A stretch of 64,000 nt of DNA from Luscinia megarhynchos. Lineage: Eukaryota; Chordata; Aves; Passeriformes; Turdidae. A program made the translations under genes and the position numbers. This document shows, one piece after another, positions 59,501-64,000 of the stretch. Numbering within the stretch: position 1 is the first letter of the stretch; each line of letters starts with the position of its first letter. Where the stretch lies: contig CM067592.1 in assembly GCA_034336665.1 (NCBI GenBank), positions 35,839,889-35,903,888 on the forward strand, given 5' to 3'. The notes under the pieces are model-generated. The model saw only the letters and a list, made by a program, of their open reading frames with translations, had not been told where the DNA came from and made no database searches.

Positions 59501-61335
59501 CATCCATAAAGCCAAGATTATATCCATTTTCAACTCACTCTATTGTTTTTGATTCTTTTTGAAGTATGGTTAAAATCTGGCCTAGTAACAATAGGGAAGT
59601 TGAAAAATAGCTCATGATACATTCTGCATTTTTCTACTTCGAGTAACACATTTTTATTCAGTTTTTGTTTTGTTGTCTTAAATTGAAAGTTCCTTCCAAA
59701 TACAAATATACAATGCCTTACAAGTTGACACGGTCTTGGAATACAATACATATTATTCCTTACAAGTTGACATGGTCTTGGAATACAATACATATTATTC
59801 CTATGTCATAGAAAATGGAATATGGGTATGAATATCATATTTGTTACCATTTTGGAAGAAGTAACAGCCTACTAATCCAGCTTGAAGCTATTTGTCCCTG
59901 ATACAATTGCACATACAACTTCACAGTGTAACACCCATTGCATAAATACATATGTGCATAAATATTTATTACCTCCTAACTCATACCTGCTATTCTAAAA
60001 GTCCTTATTCTATCATGTATCATTAAATTACATATACCCGTGAATACAAAATATTTGACAGAAGCACCTGCTTTTCATTATTCTACCTACATTGTATATT
60101 TTTAAATAGAAGTAACAGTTTAGTGAACTAAATGCCAAAATGTTGCCAGAAAGCTCTCAAGCTTCTTCCTGCCTCTGACACTGAAATAACCTTTTATCTA
60201 TACTGTGACAGCTACCTTGTATCCTCCAACATTTACATAAGCATTATAACAGTATAAGTTGACAATTTGGCGGGCAGGATAAAAAAATATCTGTCTGTAA
60301 GTGACAGAAAAGAAAGAAAGTGACAGAAGAAAGAAAAAGATCATGACTAGTTTACTTACCTTTCATGCACTGACTCTCCCTGAGCCACCAGCAAAGAAAA
60401 GGAAAAAGGAGAAAAAGTATAATAAGGAGTAGAGCACTAGCTATCCATGCTTATGATTTTCTCTTTTAAAAATTCATATAACTTATATGTCAGGCAACAC
60501 CAGCAGAATATTAACGACTCCATTTGCAGTCTTCTCAACCTTGAAATGTTATGCACATACTAGCCACCATAATTTCATTAGCAAGCTCAAGATCTACAGA
60601 AGGAAAGAGGCAAGCAGTCTCTTTGTCACTACCTCACTTTCCTCTGTGTCACTTAGTTTTCTCTAATGATAAATGATGAGAAGGTTAGGATGGAATTCTG
60701 CCTTATAAAGTCAAAAGAGGGTAATACTCTTAATTCTTAATAAAGTTATAACAAAATAAGTTTCTATACAACTTTTCAATTAAAGTATTCTATAGGATCT
60801 GTACAGTCTTCTTTATATTCTAAAGAATCTTTCAAGGTCTTTCAAATACTAATCTATTAATTGTCTGAAACTCCTTACTAATGATATAGATCTGGGAAAA
60901 GGGTTGTGTGTTATGCTTCAGGCAGCATGAAGAGTATTAATGGTTTACTTCAAGTTATGCAGAAGGCTTCTGGCACAGCTAGGCTCATATACAATCTCCA
61001 GGAATCACATTACTGTGATACATTCCCTAGATGAACCCAATTCATTCAGTAAATAGCTCTAATTAAAACAAAATGTCCCTAATATTGGCCAGTAGTTAAG
61101 TAAAAAAACAAAAAAAATGAGGGACCTGTTGAATGCATTCACATGTTAGAAGGATGATTCAATACAGATAAAATGTGTACCGGTGGAAAAATACCTGTAA
61201 TCTTTGTGTTTCTTGAGCCTCCTTTAAAAATTCCTGTAGTTCTTTCTTTTCTTGTAGTAATGTCTTTATCTGGTTCTGCAGTATCTGCACTTCATGATTC
61301 TTCTGGCTAAATAGTTCTTCATCCATAACTAGTAC
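47400..61335 (-). CDS. KIF27: KIF27 (kinesin family member 27), 13 stalk exons to stop, 5' partial
   Basis: KIF27 is a kinesin-4-family protein paralogous to KIF7; in mammals it is tied to Fused kinase (STK36) and motile-cilium construction (literature knowledge). Thirteen exons with canonical splice sites and matching phases join into 2,277 nt: 758 residues and a TAA stop. The whole stretch is stalk: Glu/Lys/Gln/Leu-rich coiled coil with family blocks such as [38 protein letters not shown] and [13 protein letters not shown]. Human KIF27 residues from about 500 to 1,250 correspond, judged from memory. The motor domain exons lie right of the window. KIF7 is less likely because the alignment to KIF27 is close throughout and the UBQLN1 neighbourhood fits. 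The C-terminus is shorter than the human protein. Confidence 0.94.
47991..48189 (-). CDS. KIF27: KIF27 coiled-coil exon
   Basis: 66 codons plus 1 nt: [20 protein letters not shown], then [20 protein letters not shown] and [20 protein letters not shown]. Human: MVRELESALDHLKLQCDR. Confidence 0.95.
48604..50060 (-). mobile_element. Solo ERVL-type LTR (about 1.46 kb), with target-site duplication
   Basis: On the minus strand it starts TGTGTTGGTTTAACACAGCC and ends CAGTCTATGACA. Directly flanking are ACTGG (48,599-48,603) and ACCGG (50,061-50,065), a 5-bp target-site duplication with one mismatch. Inside are a TATA-like CATATTTAAGAAG near 49,880 and a very GC-rich middle (about 49,510-49,830). 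No gag or pol sequence is present, so it is a solo LTR or a non-autonomous element. It lies in the same orientation as KIF27. The 125- and 82-codon ORFs here are composition artefacts. Confidence 0.82.
49981..50010. repeat. Perfect 10-bp inverted repeat in the LTR
   Basis: CGAGCAGCTT and AAGCTGCTCG are exact reverse complements separated by 10 bp, about 50 bp inside the LTR start. Able to form a hairpin in RNA or DNA. Confidence 0.85.
50446..50652 (-). CDS. KIF27: KIF27 coiled-coil exon
   Basis: 69 codons: [40 protein letters not shown], ending [13 protein letters not shown]. The EEGIEAL and YFNK blocks are shared with human KIF27. Confidence 0.96.
51687..51902 (-). CDS. KIF27: KIF27 coiled-coil exon
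   Basis: 72 codons: [40 protein letters not shown], ending [11 protein letters not shown] with a GTAAGT donor. Human: ALNTDSLKISTRLNLLEQEL. Confidence 0.95.
52544..52720 (-). CDS. KIF27: KIF27 coiled-coil exon
   Basis: 59 codons: [20 protein letters not shown], then [20 protein letters not shown] and [14 protein letters not shown]. Among the best conserved parts of the stalk. Confidence 0.96.
53822..53935 (-). CDS. KIF27: KIF27 exon
   Basis: 38 codons: [20 protein letters not shown], then [18 protein letters not shown]. Aligns in position with human EIQLKTGQEEGLKPK and the basic stretch before HLQ. Modest conservation; phase 0 at both ends. Confidence 0.88.
54283..54480 (-). CDS. KIF27: KIF27 coiled-coil exon
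   Basis: 66 codons: [66 protein letters not shown]. Matches human LQKKQQDSKKLASLS and REENEKRKQLDAV. Confidence 0.95.
55335..55540 (-). CDS. KIF27: KIF27 coiled-coil exon
   Basis: [40 protein letters not shown], then [11 protein letters not shown]. Human has NDAKSVSKQYSLKVTKLE and KKMDAAKLRVQ. The first split Gly codon is completed from the previous exon. Confidence 0.95.
56130..56285 (-). CDS. KIF27: KIF27 coiled-coil exon
   Basis: [20 protein letters not shown], then [20 protein letters not shown] and [12 protein letters not shown]. Nearly the same as human LQKLKNSERILTEA and [18 protein letters not shown] donor. Confidence 0.95.
56820..56953 (-). CDS. KIF27: KIF27 exon (divergent linker)
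   Basis: 44 full codons between split codons: [20 protein letters not shown] and onward to TLQTDTIT. Poorly conserved with human apart from the leading Arg/Ser, but the splice phases join both neighbours exactly. Confidence 0.82.
57334..57509 (-). CDS. KIF27: KIF27 exon (acidic linker)
   Basis: 58 codons plus 2 nt: [20 protein letters not shown], then [20 protein letters not shown] and [12 protein letters not shown]. Human has TSPPMYSL, EEQDKVLH and an acidic stretch in the same order. Confidence 0.9.
58043..58249 (-). CDS. KIF27: KIF27 exon (end of coiled coil and linker)
   Basis: 69 codons starting [20 protein letters not shown] and ending LPSGTKIQK, with a GTAAGG donor. The first third aligns with the human coiled coil EKIIEQQ; the rest is a divergent linker that retains the FDT motif. 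Confidence 0.9.
58484..59138 (+). mobile_element. Avian LTR (about 655 bp), probably ERVL-type, solo
   Basis: It begins TGTCCTGGGTTACAG and ends TTCAAACCAGCACA. In between it carries a TATA box (CCTTATATAAACTGG at about 58,911) followed by GACCCCCACAACCCCTGG, and an ATTAAA polyadenylation-like signal near 59,031, an order that supports plus orientation. I could not find a clean target-site duplication, so the borders may be off by a few bases. The 70-codon ORF inside is incidental. Confidence 0.72.
59716..59799. repeat. 42-bp tandem duplication (two units)
   Basis: Two adjacent units beginning CCTTACAAGTTGACA and ending CAATACATATTATT, differing at one position (ACACGG against ACATGG). A third unit starts with CCT and stops. 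The near identity suggests a recent duplication. Confidence 0.93.
61195..61335 (-). CDS. KIF27: KIF27 coiled-coil exon (first in window)
   Basis: 47 codons: [47 protein letters not shown]. Phase 0 at both ends. It corresponds to the human segment beginning VLAADEV and ending VNRLQ. Confidence 0.9.
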
Positions 61336-63279
61336 CTGCTTGATAATAAAAGGAAAGTTCAGCTGGATAAAAGGGACATTATTATTCCTACAACTGGAAT
61401 ATGAATCAAAATAAAACCTCATTTGTTGTTAAAAGACATGACCAGAACTGCAAAAACTTGAGGTATGTATAGCAAATTATCTAAGTGTTATCTGCAGTTT
61501 CTAGCAGCTATTTCTTAATTTCTGTTTCATCTATTGATTTTGTTCTGGCAAGTTTCATTCTTCCAAAGGAGATAATGTACTCACAACCAAACCTAATTTA
61601 CTGAAATATACATTAAATTCAATTATTCTCTTTAGTATGCTGTTACATGTAGCTACAAGATCACGTCATCTTGTGATTAATACATTTCTCAAATGAAAAC
61701 AATAAGAACAGCTGTCTTCAATCTGCAACTTGGATAACACTTTAAAGAAGCCACAAGAATTCTTCTTCATATGTTCTTGTGAATGAACTTATTGATGGAG
61801 ACTTCCAAATGTTGTTACTCTTAGCCTTAAGAAGTCAAATACAAAGTATTGAAACATCACTTTGACCCACAAACCTTCTCATTCCTGCTCTTCCTATTTT
61901 TTCTCCAAGAGTCCTGGTGGTAGACACATGAATGAGTTTGGGTGTTAGCTACAGCCAATCCACTATGCCAATATTTTAACATCATGTAAGACACCATTAT
62001 CCAGACAATAACTGCTAGCAAAGAAATGTGTATGTAGAGACAAGAATAGGTCTACTATTAGTTATTAAATCTGTGCACATGCAAACACAGCTCTAGAGTC
62101 TGTAACATCTCATTTATTTTAGCCTTTCTCTAACCATCTCTTCCTGGCTGTGGATGACATACTTACATGTGGAAGTTGAGTTTAAACTAAGTTAAATTTA
62201 AGCTCAGCTTCTACGTGGTTTTGAACCTGGGAAAGAGAGGTTTAAAACAAGCCACAGAAGAAAATCAAGAAGGAAGAAAAAAAGCTGTGATTTAAACTGC
62301 TTGAGAACAAAGAAAAGACAAAATTCCTTTATGCAATTGCCTGATAACAATCTATAGGTTTATCAGTTTGGTTGCAAACTAAAAATGGGTTGATGTTACA
62401 AAATTCTAACTTATTGGAGCAATATCTCCTTCTACACATGACAAACTTAAATTAATTTTTCTGGCGCTCATCCAGTATCAGAACTTCACTCAGTTTCCAA
62501 GCAGTGTACAGTTGTTTTAAGTCATAAAACTAATTTTGATTTGAGATTATTTTCACTGTACAATAATCTGCATTTCTTTTATTTTGATGTTCACAGTCAA
62601 CATTTTAATTCAGCACATCCAGTATATGTACTTCCTAAATGTATTCGTGGATGTTTCCAAAAATAATTATTTATTTGGTCATGTGTCAGTTCTGTTGGAA
62701 GACATGCTCTCAGAAGGCTGAGAACTCTTCTCCCCATAGGTCTTCTCTAGGTACTATTATCGGTTGTGAGACAGCTAATCAGCACTATCGATACAACAGG
62801 ATCCTCATGGAATATCTGCATGCTAAGACTACCAGGTGTTGTTTTGAAATTTGCACCTCATTTAGAAAACCATAAAGAAGTATGATGTCACCAAAAAGCA
62901 AAAGCTGATATTTAACACAAAAGCAAATGTTAGAAAGTGATTAGACAAAGTAATCAGTAAATAGTTTAGAAACTCAGTTAGCTAAAGGCATGGCAATGGA
63001 AAAGGAAATACAAGAAGTGTTATGAGTCCATAGCTGAAGAAATACAGTTTAGGAAATTGCTAAGAGATAACGGATGAGACTATAACTTCATAATATTAGA
63101 CAGATTAGCATATTACATACATAGTATTAGGCAAAAGTTGCAAAATTTAGTCCCCGGGTTATCTGTAAATTCACTGATATCTTTGAAAATATCTGTGTTG
63201 TAATTACATCTGTAATGCTTCTGACAGAGTAATATATTTGCAGGATTCAAAACATTTTCTAAGTTCACAGGACAACTGC
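61336..63279 (-). other. KIF27 intron, right part
   Basis: AT-rich intron sequence upstream of the first exon seen. I looked for the preceding exon (human ends QLKRELKKCQC) and did not find it, so it is probably right of the window. Confidence 0.7.
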
Positions 63280-63885
63280 TGAGGGTATGCAGTTAAATAC
63301 ACACTTCCAAGAGAAAATGAAATTTTCTTTCCCTCTCTCTCTGTCTTCTTTTTCCCCCAACTAAGTCCACTCCCTCACTTCCAAGCCCGCCAGTCCAAGG
63401 AAGAGTAGAAGAAAGAAAACTTGAGGATCAAGACAGAAATTGTTCAGTAAGTGAAGGGGAAGTGAAAGAACAGAGAAAACAATACAATTAATGCAAAGGT
63501 AGTTAATTAGTACAAAACCAATCACTCTCTGCCTCCAAAGGGTAGACTGCTGCCCATTAGTTCCTGTGCAAAAAGACAGCTAACATAACTAAATCCCCCT
63601 CCTCATCCTTTCAGTTTCTGAGTATGTCATATGATGTGAAATGTCTCTTTGGTTGACTTGGATCATCTGCCTGGTTGTGCTCCTGCTGTCCCTGGGTGCA
63701 CCCACCTATCTATTCACTGATGTCATAGACAGAGAGTCAGTCCCTTGATGCTGTGCAAACTCTCCACAGCAAGACCTAAAACACTGGTGTTTTATCAGCA
63801 TTGTACCAGTCAGAAATGTAAAATATGGCACACTGCAAGCATTTATGAAGAAAATTAACTCCATCCCAGTAACATTTAGTACAAC
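63280..63885 (-). mobile_element. ERVL-type LTR, diverged
   Basis: The minus strand reads CTGGGATGGAGTTAATTTTC, TTCATAAATGC, GTTTGCACAGCATCAAGG, a CATATGACATACTCAG block, then C/T-rich sequence. This is the order of the most common avian ERVL LTR family. Borders approximate; both ends eroded. Confidence 0.75.
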
Positions 63886-64000
63886 CTCCACTTCATACTC
63901 CACACCATTTATGTCATGCTCAAGCCCCACACTATCCAATGCAACCTGGGTTCTGTCTGGTTAGAGTGATCACTCAGGACAGGAGCCCAGGCTATGCTAC

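Larger units (their letters stand above)
50653..61194 (-). other. KIF27 introns between the remaining exons
   Basis: Intron stretches over 300 bp without a called element: 50,653-51,686, 51,903-52,543, 52,721-53,821, 53,936-54,282, 54,481-55,334, 55,541-56,129, 56,286-56,819, 56,954-57,333 and 57,510-58,042. All are AT-rich, with A-runs near 52,080 and 53,637. The 2.9 kb intron 58,250-61,194 holds an LTR and a 42-bp tandem duplication, listed separately. I recognise nothing else. Confidence 0.75.

Overview
This is a vertebrate nuclear window, almost certainly from a bird and probably a songbird-type genome. Two multi-exon genes with canonical GT/AG introns are readable. The interspersed repeats are CR1 LINEs and ERVL-type LTRs of the kinds typical of birds, and one LTR opens with the TGTGTTGGTTTAACACAG-type sequence seen in passerine ERVL elements. 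The two genes lie in human 9q21, whose bird counterpart is the Z chromosome (established synteny; placing this window on Z is inference).

Layout. Positions 131-22,225 (minus strand) hold the first nine coding exons of UBQLN1, a ubiquitin-proteasome shuttle; its terminal exons lie to the left of the window. The start codon sits in a CpG-rich promoter (about 21,800-22,620) flanked by two CR1 fragments. A scaffold gap of exactly 100 N lies at 24,962-25,061.

The block from 25,062 to about 41,520 is a second, poorer copy of sequence already seen. Positions 33,461-41,520 repeat 16,822-24,961 nearly colinearly with many small indels. Positions 29,901-31,930 are a badly degraded but colinear version of about 131-3,660. 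Positions 25,062-29,900 appear to be a degraded version of the sequence left of the window, including a recognisable ghost of the UBQLN1 UBA-domain exon. A GGAAT/GGAAG-rich low-complexity block (31,930-33,440) replaces about 13 kb of intron. Fidelity improves from left to right away from the gap. This looks like two unmerged overlapping contigs (false duplication) with a corrupted contig end, not a real second gene.

From 41,526 the sequence is unique again: about 5.9 kb of intergenic DNA, then 13 exons of KIF27 on the minus strand (47,400-61,335). These encode the long coiled-coil stalk and a stop codon; the motor-domain exons are to the right of the window. KIF27 is a kinesin-4-family protein related to KIF7 and linked to motile cilia. 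Its introns hold ERVL LTRs, one of them about 1.46 kb with a near-perfect target-site duplication.

The two genes share a neighbourhood but no pathway. GKAP1, which lies between them in human, is not seen. I found no undescribed molecular system. The most notable things are the corrupted duplication around the gap, the direct UBQLN1-KIF27 adjacency and the short KIF27 C-terminus.
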